DNA of 9,386 bases from AB-629-J13 sp964496365 (GTDB taxonomy: Bacteria; Fidelibacterota; Marinisomatia; Marinisomatales; AB-629-J13). The position numbers and the translations under genes were made by a program. Of the stretch, positions 1 to 7,269 are shown in pieces. Numbering within the stretch: the stretch's first letter is position 1; each line of letters starts with the position of its first letter. The stretch spans positions 1-9,386 of the forward strand of contig CAZBZK010000059.1 in assembly GCA_964496365.1 (NCBI GenBank). Reading direction: 5' to 3'. The notes below the pieces were generated by a model. The model made no database searches, was not told the DNA's origin, and was given only the letters and a program-made list of their open reading frames with translations.

Positions 1-8
1 TTCTCCTT
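1..8 (-). promoter_or_regulatory. Ribosome binding site of an off-window gene (expected rplT)
   Basis: Read on the minus strand, the bases directly after the rpmI stop give AAAGGAGAA, a strong Shine-Dalgarno sequence. It overlaps the rpmI stop codon, so another minus-strand gene must start just beyond the window edge. In bacteria with the order thrS-infC-rpmI the next gene is normally rplT (ribosomal protein L20). That identity is inferred from gene order only. Confidence 0.7.
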
Positions 9-202
9 TATTCACAAATCATTCGACGAACTTTTTGAGAATCTGCCGAAGAAATGAATCCTGGTTGACGCATTTTTCTAAGGGCACTCTTGCTTCGTCT
101 AATGAGCATGTGTCTATGGTTTGCTTTATTCCGTCGTAATTTGCCTGAACCGGTTAACTTAAACCGTTTGGCAGCACCTCGACGGGTTTTCATTTTTGGC
201 AT
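8..202 (-). CDS. rpmI: 50S ribosomal protein L35
   Basis: This 64-residue, very basic protein is ribosomal protein L35 of the large subunit, an rRNA-binding protein buried in the 50S particle. It begins MPKMKTRRGAAKRFKLTGSG, the L35 signature, and continues with the conserved Asn-rich/basic segment and a KSALRKMRQ-like helix. The length is the usual 64-65 residues. The ATG start at 202 is supported by an AGGAGA Shine-Dalgarno at 209-214 with a 6-nt spacer. The infC stop codon (213-215) overlaps that SD, so translation of infC and rpmI is probably coupled. It sits in the classic thrS-infC-rpmI-rplT order. In E. coli the rpmI-rplT pair is repressed by L20; no such operator can be recognised here by eye. 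Confidence 0.97.
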   Translation of the reverse strand: MPKMKTRRGAAKRFKLTGSGKLRRNKANHRHMLIRRSKSALRKMRQPGFISSADSQKVRRMICE

Positions 203-212
203 TTTGGTTCTC

Positions 213-725
213 CTACTTTCCAGTGAACATCATTACCATTCTTTTACCTTCAAGGGGGATTTGTTTCTCAATAATTGCAACATCCTTCAACTGTTCCATT
301 ACTCTTTCAAGCACATCTTCACCTAGATCAATTCTTGACATTTCACGCCCTCGAAACATCATGGTAACTTTTAATTTAAATCCTTCTTGTAAAAACTTTT
401 TACCCATATTTAATTTATTTTCGAGATCATGATCTCCAATTCTGGGTCTAATTCTAATTTCTTTAATTTTAATGACGTGTTGTTTCTTTTTGCTTTGTTG
501 TTCTTTCTTTTTTGCGTCATATTTCATTTTGCCAAAATCAAGAATTTTACAAACGGGTGGTTTTGCTTTTGGTGCAACTTCAACTAAATCCAAACCTGAA
601 TTTGCTGCATTTGATAGTGCATCTTCTAATGAAACTACGCCGAGTTGTTTCCCATCAAAATCAATGAGGCGAACTTCTTTCGCCCCAATGTCGTCATTCA
701 CTTTAATATCTTTTATATCTGCGAT
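213..725 (-). CDS. infC: Translation initiation factor IF-3, probable AUC start
   Basis: IF-3 binds the 30S subunit, keeps 50S off and proofreads start codon and initiator tRNA. The N-domain contains NDDIGAKEVRLID, the KPPVCKILDFGKMKYD block and a lysine-rich linker. The C-domain carries KIKEIRIRP and the FRGREM motif. The first conventional in-frame start is GTG at 701 (162 aa), but it begins inside the conserved N-terminal motif and lies 33 nt from the only SD. That SD, AGGAG at 735-739, is 9 nt from an in-frame ATC at 723-725, which gives 170 aa starting (M)ADIKDIKVNDDIG. An in-frame stop at 732-734 excludes anything longer. Non-canonical starts are well known for infC (AUU in E. coli), where they allow self-repression by IF-3. 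ATA (714-716) and ATT (705-707) are less well spaced alternatives. The ATC start would overlap the thrS 3' end by 13 nt. Confidence 0.93.
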   Translation of the reverse strand: MADIKDIKVNDDIGAKEVRLIDFDGKQLGVVSLEDALSNAANSGLDLVEVAPKAKPPVCKILDFGKMKYDAKKKEQQSKKKQHVIKIKEIRIRPRIGDHDLENKLNMGKKFLQEGFKLKVTMMFRGREMSRIDLGEDVLERVMEQLKDVAIIEKQIPLEGKRMVMMFTGK

Positions 726-2665
726 TGGCTTTTACTCCTATTGTTTTTTTCTACAATGAGCATATTAATGAGTTCGTTCAAATTCATTTCATGCTGTTTT
801 TTTTCAAATCTTTTTCTTACGGTAATGGTTTGATTTTCAAATTCTTTTGCTCCAACAATTAGCATAATATTTATTTTTGATAATTCTGCTTCACGAATTT
901 TAGCTCCAATTTTATCCGGCTTATTATTAAACTCGACTCGAATACCAACTTCCCTTAGTTTTTCAAATATCTTTTTAGAATACGCCTCTGTTTTCTCTGA
1001 AATAGGTAGAACTACAACCTGAACAGGCGCAAGCCATAAGGGAAAATTTCCACCATAATGTTCGATTAAAAATCCGATAAATCGTTCATGCGTACTCAAC
1101 GGAGCCCGATGGATACAAAGAGGAGTTTTTTCCAATCCATCATTGGATGTGTACGTTAATCCAAATCGCTTGGGAATCGCAAAATCAACTTGATTCGTCG
1201 CTAAAGTAAATTCTTTTCCAATCGCACTCCAAACCTGTACATCAATTTTTGGTCCGTAAAATGCCGCCTCACCCTTTATCTCCACAAAGTCAATTTCACC
1301 AATGTGCAATGCCTCCCTAACTGCATTTTCTGTTTTTTTCCATAACGTCGGTTCATTCACATATTTTTTTCCTAATTCATCCGATTCGTGAACACTAAAT
1401 CGCATTTGATATTTATCTATTCCAAATATATCAAAATATTCAAGGTATAATTTACACACGTTTAAAAATTCATCCTGAAATTGATCTTCAGTACAATAAA
1501 TGTGAGCATCATTCATTTGCATACTTCTTACCCTCATCAATCCAAATAATTGCCCCGATTTTTCATATCGATAGCACGTTCCATATTCCGCCATTCTAAT
1601 AGGTAAGTCCCTGTAACTCTTAGGAGATGATGCGTAAATTTTGTGGTGATGGGGACAATTCATTGGCTTTATATAATATTCCGTTCCATCTATTTCCATG
1701 GCTGGAAACATGGATGTTTTGTAATGGTCGAGATGTCCCGAACGATCGTATAAGATTCCCTTGGTCAAATGAGGAGAACGTACCCTGACATATCCAGCTT
1801 TTTCTTCTGTTTGTTTTGCAAGAGATTCTAACTCATCCACCAAAACGGTACCTTTTGGTAGCCATAATGGTAAACCGGGACCCACTTCATCGTCAAAGGC
1901 AAACAAGTTCAATTCTTTTCCTAATTTTCGATGATCCCGTTTTTTTGCTTCTTCTAAATTGTGTAGATACTGTCTCAATGCTTTTTTGGAATGAAATGCG
2001 GTACCATAAATTCGCTGAAGTACTTGTTTGTTTTCATCTCCTCTCCAATAAGAACTGGAAGAATCTAATAATTTGAAATACCTTATTTTCCCTGTATTTG
2101 AAACATGAGGACCACGACATAGATCAATAAATGAATTTTGCTGATAAGCCGTAATAGAATCTTCAGAATTAATTTGTGAAATAATCTCAACTTTGTAAGG
2201 CTCATCCAATTTTTCAAATAATTCGATTGCATCATTTCTTGAGAGTTCTAAACGTTTAACAGGTAATTTTTCTTGAGCCAACTCCTTCATCTTTTTTTCA
2301 ATCAACTCAAGATCATTTTCTGTAAATGGAACCGCAGTATCAAAATCGTAATAAAATCTGTTTTCGATGGCAGGTCCAATGGTTACTTTAGTATCAGGAA
2401 ATAAGATTTTCACCGCTTGAGCCATTAAATGTGCCGTACTGTGTAAAAGAATTTCATGGCCTTCCAATGAATCCATGGTAATAAATTCTAATTTCGAATC
2501 ATCTATTATTGTTGTGGTTATATCAACTACATCTGAATTAACTTTAACTGCAATCGTTTCTTGTGCTAATCGAGGACCTATACTTTCTGCAATGTCCATT
2601 GAGGTGATACCCGATGGAAATTCTTTAGTTGAGTTATCCGGAAATGTGATGGTAACCTTATTCAT
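713..2665 (-). CDS. thrS: Threonyl-tRNA synthetase
   Basis: This cytoplasmic class II enzyme charges tRNA-Thr with threonine and edits Ser-tRNA-Thr. At 650 aa it is the full bacterial length. Residues about 1-62 form the TGS domain. The N2/SAD editing domain has the metal site H75-x3-H79 with C183 and H187 (CRGPHV). The catalytic core shows the zinc ligands expected for ThrRS at C337 (MNCPHH), H388 (NDAHIYC) and H519 (CIHRAP), plus motif 2 around MRVRS and motif 3 RFIGFLIEHYGG. The C-terminal anticodon-binding domain starts near PVQVVVLP. The ATG at 2665 fits the TGS domain start (MNKVTITFPD), though no Shine-Dalgarno precedes it; the leader is A/T-rich. It lies downstream of tRNA-Val and runs into infC, whose SD is inside its last codons. 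Confidence 0.98.
   Translation of the reverse strand: MNKVTITFPDNSTKEFPSGITSMDIAESIGPRLAQETIAVKVNSDVVDITTTIIDDSKLEFITMDSLEGHEILLHSTAHLMAQAVKILFPDTKVTIGPAIENRFYYDFDTAVPFTENDLELIEKKMKELAQEKLPVKRLELSRNDAIELFEKLDEPYKVEIISQINSEDSITAYQQNSFIDLCRGPHVSNTGKIRYFKLLDSSSSYWRGDENKQVLQRIYGTAFHSKKALRQYLHNLEEAKKRDHRKLGKELNLFAFDDEVGPGLPLWLPKGTVLVDELESLAKQTEEKAGYVRVRSPHLTKGILYDRSGHLDHYKTSMFPAMEIDGTEYYIKPMNCPHHHKIYASSPKSYRDLPIRMAEYGTCYRYEKSGQLFGLMRVRSMQMNDAHIYCTEDQFQDEFLNVCKLYLEYFDIFGIDKYQMRFSVHESDELGKKYVNEPTLWKKTENAVREALHIGEIDFVEIKGEAAFYGPKIDVQVWSAIGKEFTLATNQVDFAIPKRFGLTYTSNDGLEKTPLCIHRAPLSTHERFIGFLIEHYGGNFPLWLAPVQVVVLPISEKTEAYSKKIFEKLREVGIRVEFNNKPDKIGAKIREAELSKINIMLIVGAKEFENQTITVRKRFEKKQHEMNLNELINMLIVEKNNRSKSQSQI
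735..739 (-). promoter_or_regulatory. Shine-Dalgarno that decides the infC start
   Basis: Minus-strand AGGAG lies within the last codons of thrS. It is 9 nt upstream of the ATC at 723-725 but 33 nt upstream of the GTG at 699-701. The spacing favours the ATC start. An in-frame TAA (732-734) between the SD and the ATC rules out a longer reading frame. Confidence 0.75.
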
Positions 2666-2754
2666 AAAATAATAATATTGTAACCTAAAAACGAACGTAG
2701 AATAAATTAAATATAAACCAAAAGTGATTAGACAAAATAATTGGCTAAATCAAC

Positions 2755-2760
2755 ATTATA
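2755..2760 (-). promoter_or_regulatory. Candidate -10 box for thrS-infC-rpmI
   Basis: A perfect minus-strand TATAAT lies between tRNA-Val and thrS. A weak -35 match (TGAACA, 2780-2785, 4 of 6, spacer 19) lies upstream. It would give a leader of roughly 80 nt before the thrS ATG. The leader shows no obvious tRNA-Thr-like fold or T-box sequence. In AT-rich DNA a lone TATAAT is weak evidence. Confidence 0.35.
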
Positions 2761-2804
2761 AAAATTAAAGTAATATGTTTGTTCATTCGTTATGTTATAT
2801 CCTG

Positions 2805-2878
2805 TGGGCGATGACAGAGTTGAACTGCCGACCTCTACGATGTCAACGTAGCGCTCTAACCAACTGAGCTAATCGCCC
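2805..2878 (-). tRNA. tRNA-Val (anticodon GAC)
   Basis: The minus strand folds into a complete 74-nt cloverleaf. The acceptor stem is GGGCGAT/ATCGCCC with discriminator A. The D-arm is GCTC/GAGC with loop AGTTGGTTA. The anticodon stem is CTACG/CGTAG with loop TTGACAT, so the anticodon is GAC (valine, codons GUC/GUU). The T-arm is GGCAG/CTGTC, with one G-U pair, and loop TTCAACT. No CCA is encoded: the bases after the discriminator read CAG, so CCA must be added after transcription. It stands alone between the S41 protease gene and thrS, with no clear promoter or terminator around it. Confidence 0.97.
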
Positions 2879-2946
2879 ATTTTATGACTAAATTGAGCGG
2901 GCAAATCTAATGATTGCTGGTGAACAATAAAATATTAATAATCATT

Positions 2947-4596
2947 TCATTCTGAAAGGTTTTTAATTGAGAAAATATGATCATAAGCTTGTTCATTTGA
3001 CAAAACCTCTATCGCTTTCTGCACATCTAAATCATTTTTGAAAGACTCCATAAATTTTCCTTTTGGACCATTAAGTTGATTTGCGAATTCAATGGTTAAT
3101 CTATTCAATAATTCTTCAGATTCTTCCTCTATTAAATTGGATTCTTTAGTTTCAATGAATTGATCAATATGGGAAAAAGCGGACAGCAAATGAACATTGG
3201 TGCTATCCAAGGAATTAAATTTTTTCTGTAAATCTGTATATAATTTTTCACCGGGTAAATTAATATCCAATTTATAGTCCTTCACATAAGTAGAAAATTC
3301 AGAAAGTAAATCATGATTATCCACAACATCCTCGACTGTTTCGTATTTATGTTTCTCACGTTGAACAAATGAAAAGAATAATCCTTTTCGCCAACATGCG
3401 ATTGTTAATGAACCATAGTCAGGTTTTTCCACAATTAAATCAGGAGAAATTCCTCCACCTCCTTTCACCAATCGTCCATTTGTTGTATAGAATAATGAAT
3501 CCAACTCATTGTTATCCTCAATAATTTCTTCGTCTAAAAACCCTTCTTTTTGAATTAATCTTCCACTGGGAATATAATATTTTGCAGTTGTCAATTTTAG
3601 GGATCGTTTTTCATCCAACCTATACACACTTTGAACTAACCCTTTACCAAACGATTTTCTTCCAATAACTAACCCTCTGTCTAAATCTTGGATGGTACCG
3701 GAAACGATTTCGCTTGCAGACGCACTTCCGTTATTAATAAGCACCGATATTTTTACATCTTCAGGAACGATTGGATCACGATTTGATGTAAAACTTCTAT
3801 TCGATTTTTTAATCCTTCCTTTCGTTGATAATAACGTATCTCCTTTTGAAATAAACATATCTAATATATTGATTGATGATTGAAGTAATCCTCCGGGATT
3901 GTCTCTTAAATCAAGAATTATTCCTTTTGAGTTTTCTTTCACTAGATATTCCAACGCAGTTTTCATTTCACCTGTGGAATTTTTTGAAAATCGGGTTAAG
4001 CGTACATATCCAGTCTCATCATTTATTTTTCCGTACCAAGCGACATCCTTAATTTTTATATCATCACGAACTAAAGGAAATTCAATTAACTCATCAAATC
4101 CAAATCGTTTGATATGGAGAACTACCGTAGTTCCTTTCTTCCCTCGGATTAGCTTAGCTGCATCTGTGGAGGATAATTTTTTTGTAAATGTTGAATCAAT
4201 TTTCCAAATAACATCTCCACTTTGAATTCCAGCCTTGTATGCCGGTGTATCATCAAAGGGTGCAATAACAGTTAATTTATCTTGTTTTTTAGATATTTGA
4301 AGTCCAACTCCCCCATATTTTCCTTTGGTTAGCATATCAATACTCGAGCGTTCTTCTTCTTCCAAATAAACTGTGTAGGGATCTAAACTTCCAACCATAT
4401 TTTTAATGGATGCCCGGGTGAATTCTTCTAAATTTAATTTATCCGCATAATTGTTCATCGTGTATTTATACACATCCATTATTAATTTTTGAGATTTTGC
4501 AACCTCACTGTAATAATCGGATTTGGATGATGGAGAGGCTAATGAAATCCATAAAATTCCTACTAATAAAATGAGTGATTTAATTTTTGGGTTCAT
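2947..4596 (-). CDS. Carboxy-terminal processing protease (S41 family, PDZ)
   Basis: This is a CtpA/Prc-type serine protease, 549 aa from the chosen start. It is expected in the periplasm or tethered to the inner membrane, where the family trims C-termini of envelope proteins. Residues 1-21 form a signal peptide or anchor (KIKSLILLVGILWISLA). A PDZ domain spans about 88-165 (YGGVGLQI, AGIQSGDVI). The protease domain holds LDLRDNPGG, the nucleophile Ser293 in GSASASE and the general base Lys318 in FGKGLVQ; their 25-residue spacing matches the Ser/Lys dyad of E. coli Prc. About 150 residues follow the protease fold, and I recognise no domain there. The ATG at 4596 has AAGGA 10 nt upstream and places the signal peptide at the N-terminus. 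An ATG at 4668 would add 24 residues and overlap tmk by 89 nt. With the chosen start the overlap with tmk is 17 nt. Confidence 0.93.
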   Translation of the reverse strand: MNPKIKSLILLVGILWISLASPSSKSDYYSEVAKSQKLIMDVYKYTMNNYADKLNLEEFTRASIKNMVGSLDPYTVYLEEEERSSIDMLTKGKYGGVGLQISKKQDKLTVIAPFDDTPAYKAGIQSGDVIWKIDSTFTKKLSSTDAAKLIRGKKGTTVVLHIKRFGFDELIEFPLVRDDIKIKDVAWYGKINDETGYVRLTRFSKNSTGEMKTALEYLVKENSKGIILDLRDNPGGLLQSSINILDMFISKGDTLLSTKGRIKKSNRSFTSNRDPIVPEDVKISVLINNGSASASEIVSGTIQDLDRGLVIGRKSFGKGLVQSVYRLDEKRSLKLTTAKYYIPSGRLIQKEGFLDEEIIEDNNELDSLFYTTNGRLVKGGGGISPDLIVEKPDYGSLTIACWRKGLFFSFVQREKHKYETVEDVVDNHDLLSEFSTYVKDYKLDINLPGEKLYTDLQKKFNSLDSTNVHLLSAFSHIDQFIETKESNLIEEESEELLNRLTIEFANQLNGPKGKFMESFKNDLDVQKAIEVLSNEQAYDHIFSIKNLSE

Positions 4597-5227
4597 TGTG
4601 AATAAATCCTTTTTGTTTAATTGTTTTGATAATTGTATCATGAATTTCTTCAATATCTTGTGTTCCATTTAAGCACACCATTCTGTTTTGTTTTAAGCGT
4701 AACAATGTTTCATACGATTTTTGTACTTTGTTAAGAAATGAAATTCCTTCTTCTTCAAATCGATCAGATAATTCTGATTTTCTTTGAGCGACCATTTCAA
4801 TTGGAATATCAAGGAAAAAAGTTAAGTCTGGATTTAGATCAAACGTAGCAAAAGAATTTAAAGATGTTAACCATTGGATATCCATATTTCGTCCACCCCC
4901 TTGATAAGCCAAGGTAGAATCTGAATACCTGTCTGCAATAACCCAAATTCCTGAGTCTAAATTAGGGAGTATCACTTCTTTTGTCAGTTGAGCTCTTGAA
5001 GCGGTCATAAGTAAAGCTTCGGTCCTAAAATTCATTTCTGTATTTGATTTTGATAATAAAATTCTCCGAATTTTTTCTGATATTGCCGAACCTCCGGGTT
5101 CTCTTACAATGATTGATTTAATTCGTTTCGAATTTAAATATTCTTTTAACTTTTTTACTTGAGTTGATTTACCGCATCCATCTATCCCTTCGAAAGAAAT
5201 AAATCTGGATTTAATTGAAATAGACAC
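4580..5227 (-). CDS. tmk: Thymidylate kinase (dTMP kinase)
   Basis: This cytoplasmic P-loop kinase phosphorylates dTMP to dTDP with ATP, an essential step in dTTP synthesis. At 215 aa it is of normal family length. Visible motifs are the P-loop FEGIDGCGKST (residues 12-22), the REPGG motif (42-46), the dTMP-binding segment DRYSDSTLAYQGGGR (99-113) and a LID region with RKSELSDRFEEEG near 149-161. The start is GTG at 5225-5227, because no ATG lies closer to the P-loop. It has only a modest purine stretch (AAGAG) 7 nt upstream. It overlaps the end of rsmI by 17 nt, and its own end overlaps the start of the S41 protease gene, so the three genes are probably translationally coupled. Confidence 0.97.
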   Translation of the reverse strand: MSISIKSRFISFEGIDGCGKSTQVKKLKEYLNSKRIKSIIVREPGGSAISEKIRRILLSKSNTEMNFRTEALLMTASRAQLTKEVILPNLDSGIWVIADRYSDSTLAYQGGGRNMDIQWLTSLNSFATFDLNPDLTFFLDIPIEMVAQRKSELSDRFEEEGISFLNKVQKSYETLLRLKQNRMVCLNGTQDIEEIHDTIIKTIKQKGFIHNEPKN

Positions 5228-5909
5228 TTGGTTTCTCTTTTCCTATCAATAAGACACACTCACCTTTTAATTTGGTTGTGTCAGTGTACGCTATTAATTC
5301 CGATACAGTTCCTCGAATATATTCTTCGTGAATTTTTGTCATTTCTCTAGCAATTACAGCTGGTCTATCTCCAATAAATTTTAGTATGTCAGATAAAGTT
5401 CTATTCATTCGATTTGGACTTTCAAAAAATACTACAGTAGCATTTTCATTTTTGATTTTTTCTAACCTTGTTTTACGATTTTTTTTCGGTGGTAAAAATC
5501 CTTCAAATAAAAATCGATCAGTGGGTAGTCCCGACGATGTTAACGCAGAAAAAACTGAACTTGCACCGGGGATGGATTCAACTCGGATATTCAAATGTAT
5601 GGCTTCTCGAACTAATTTATACGCCGGATCGCTAATACAAGGTGTTCCTGCATCACTTACAACCGCACCATTTTCACCCTTCAGAATTCTGTTTAAGATC
5701 TGAGGAGTTCGAGTCATCTCATTGTGTTGAAAAAAACTTATGAGTGGTTTTTTGATGTGATAATGATTTAAAAGTATGAGTGTCTTTCGTGTATCTTCCG
5801 CTGCAATAAAAGATACGATTTTTAATGTTTCAATGGCACGAAACGTTATATCTTTTAAATTACCAATGGGAGTAGCAACTATATATAATATCCCCGAGGA
5901 ATCACTCAC
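5211..5909 (-). CDS. rsmI: 16S rRNA (cytidine1402-2'-O)-methyltransferase
   Basis: RsmI uses SAM to 2'-O-methylate C1402 in the decoding centre of 16S rRNA. The 232-residue sequence has the family's tetrapyrrole-methylase fold signatures: LYIVATPIGNLKDIT (8-22), AAEDTRKT (36-43), VVSDAGTPCISDPA (83-96), IPGASSV (113-119) and EMTKIHEEYIRG (189-200). It is shorter than E. coli RsmI (286 aa) because it ends soon after the catalytic fold and lacks the extra C-terminal region. Such short forms are common, so this is not evidence of truncation. The start is a GTG whose last two bases lie in the TGA stop of the transaminase gene (GTGA overlap, 4 nt). There is no convincing SD, which points to translational coupling. 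Confidence 0.95.
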   Translation of the reverse strand: MSDSSGILYIVATPIGNLKDITFRAIETLKIVSFIAAEDTRKTLILLNHYHIKKPLISFFQHNEMTRTPQILNRILKGENGAVVSDAGTPCISDPAYKLVREAIHLNIRVESIPGASSVFSALTSSGLPTDRFLFEGFLPPKKNRKTRLEKIKNENATVVFFESPNRMNRTLSDILKFIGDRPAVIAREMTKIHEEYIRGTVSELIAYTDTTKLKGECVLLIGKEKPSVYFN

Positions 5910-7249
5910 ATCCGCTTTAAGGCTCTTTTTATCATCTCAATTCCTTGATCAATTTCAGAAATTGAAATATTTAAGTGTGGTCTAAATCGAATGGATTTAA
6001 CTCCGGAACCTAAGACAATGGCTCCTTCCTCCATGATGAGTCCGGTTAATTTATTTCTATCATTTTCGTTGGGTAAGTCGAAAGCACAAAATAATCCTGC
6101 ACCTCGAGAATTGAAAACTAATTGAGGAAACTCAATTTGCAAATTTGATAATTGGTCTATTAAATAGGTTCCTGAGGCTCTGGCTTGTTCCACTAAATTT
6201 TCCCTTTCAATGATATTTAAATAAAGAGAAATACGAACCATATCCACGATATTTCCACCCCATGTTGAATTCAATCTACTAGATTCATTAAAAACATTGT
6301 TTTCAATTTCGTCAACTCTTTTACCAGAAAATATTCCACAGACTTGCGTTTTTTTACCAAAACTGATTATATCTGGTTCTCTTTCACTGCAATGACCATT
6401 ACAAGCGTTACAAGTATCATTACACTCAGATTGATGTGCCCACATTTTTCCGGTTATTCCGATACCGGTTTGAACTTCATCATATATTAATAATGCATCA
6501 TTTTCCAGAGAAAGAGTTTTTAGTTCTTTGAAAAATTCCGGTCGAAAATGATTATCACCTCCCTCTCCTTGAATCGGTTCAATTATGATTCCAGCAATAT
6601 CATGTTTGTTATATTGAAATGCATTTTTCATTTCAGAAATTGCGATCTTTTCTAATTTTATAATTGAATCCAAATTTTCTTCAAGAGGAAAGGATATTTT
6701 CGGATTGGTAATTCTGGGCCAATCAAATTGAGGAAAATATAAAGTTTTCCTTGGATCTGGAGAATCTGTTAGAGACATTGTGTAGCCTGTACGCCCGTGA
6801 AAACATTCTTTGAAATGAATAATTTGGCTACCTTTTTGTCCGTTACCTTTTTCCAAATTTTTACGAACTTTCCAATCAAATGCAGTTTTGAGAGCATTTT
6901 CTACTGCAAGTCCCCCACCTTCAATATAAAATGAATGCGGTAAATAACTCGGTTGAGCAATCCGTCCCATGGTCTCAACAAATTCTGCCATTTGAGTACT
7001 ATAAATATCTGAGTTTGTAGGTTTATTTAATGCGGCTTTTGTAATGGTGTCTTTATGTTCCAAAATATAGGGATGGTTGTAACCAACAGACATAGAAGCA
7101 AACATGGAAAATAAATCTAAATATTCTTTCCCAGTTTGGGAATCAACCAACCACGATCCATGGCTCTTTTCTAAGTCCACCACCGGTGGCATTCCATCTG
7201 CTAGCATATATTTATCAATAGTCGAGTGTACATTTTTTGGATTAATCAT
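5906..7249 (-). CDS. lat: L-lysine 6-transaminase (lysine epsilon-aminotransferase)
   Basis: This is a class III, fold-type I PLP enzyme of 447 aa. The family moves the epsilon-amino group of lysine to 2-oxoglutarate, giving glutamate and 2-aminoadipate 6-semialdehyde, which cyclises to piperideine-6-carboxylate. The N-terminus (ADGMPPVVDLEKSHGSWLVD) and FGKKTQVCG are typical of LAT rather than of ornithine or GABA transaminases. Other motifs are EGGGLAVENALK (110-121), FHGRTGYT (150-157), EPIQGEGGDNHF (224-235), the PLP-ring Asp in YDEVQTG (D257) and the Schiff-base lysine K300. Just before K300 is a cysteine cluster, C276, C280, C283 and C287 (CX3CX2CX3C, with H286), which the family does not need for catalysis. 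The ATG at 7249 follows a purine-rich GAAAGAAG and lies 20 bp after the ALDH stop. The ALDH neighbour, which takes its product, supports the assignment. Confidence 0.92.
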   Translation of the reverse strand: MINPKNVHSTIDKYMLADGMPPVVDLEKSHGSWLVDSQTGKEYLDLFSMFASMSVGYNHPYILEHKDTITKAALNKPTNSDIYSTQMAEFVETMGRIAQPSYLPHSFYIEGGGLAVENALKTAFDWKVRKNLEKGNGQKGSQIIHFKECFHGRTGYTMSLTDSPDPRKTLYFPQFDWPRITNPKISFPLEENLDSIIKLEKIAISEMKNAFQYNKHDIAGIIIEPIQGEGGDNHFRPEFFKELKTLSLENDALLIYDEVQTGIGITGKMWAHQSECNDTCNACNGHCSEREPDIISFGKKTQVCGIFSGKRVDEIENNVFNESSRLNSTWGGNIVDMVRISLYLNIIERENLVEQARASGTYLIDQLSNLQIEFPQLVFNSRGAGLFCAFDLPNENDRNKLTGLIMEEGAIVLGSGVKSIRFRPHLNISISEIDQGIEMIKRALKRM

Positions 7250-7269
7250 TTTTTCTTCTTTCGTGTATT

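Noticed and set aside
90..759. Plus-strand open frames opposite rpmI and infC
   Set aside because: They lie wholly opposite genes with unmistakable family motifs, show no family resemblance, and are explained as antisense shadows. The same applies to plus-strand frames opposite thrS, the protease, rsmI, lat and the ALDH.
2666..2804. T-box or tRNA-Thr-like operator in the thrS leader
   Set aside because: No T-box sequence and no anticodon-arm mimic is visible in this short AT-rich leader.
2879..2946. Intrinsic terminator after the S41 protease gene
   Set aside because: No GC-containing stem followed by a T-run is present on the minus strand, so read-through into tRNA-Val is possible.
4597..4668. 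Upstream ATG at 4668 as the start of the S41 protease
   Set aside because: It would put 24 polar residues before the signal peptide and overlap tmk by 89 nt. The ATG at 4596 has an AAGGA site at good spacing.
5211..5300. rsmI as a truncated pseudogene
   Set aside because: It is shorter than the E. coli protein, but all catalytic-fold motifs are intact and short RsmI forms are common.
6389..6424. Radical SAM motif in the aminotransferase
   Set aside because: The CX3CX2C spacing is matched, but the protein is a complete fold-type I PLP enzyme with no radical SAM barrel features; only a metal-binding insertion is plausible.
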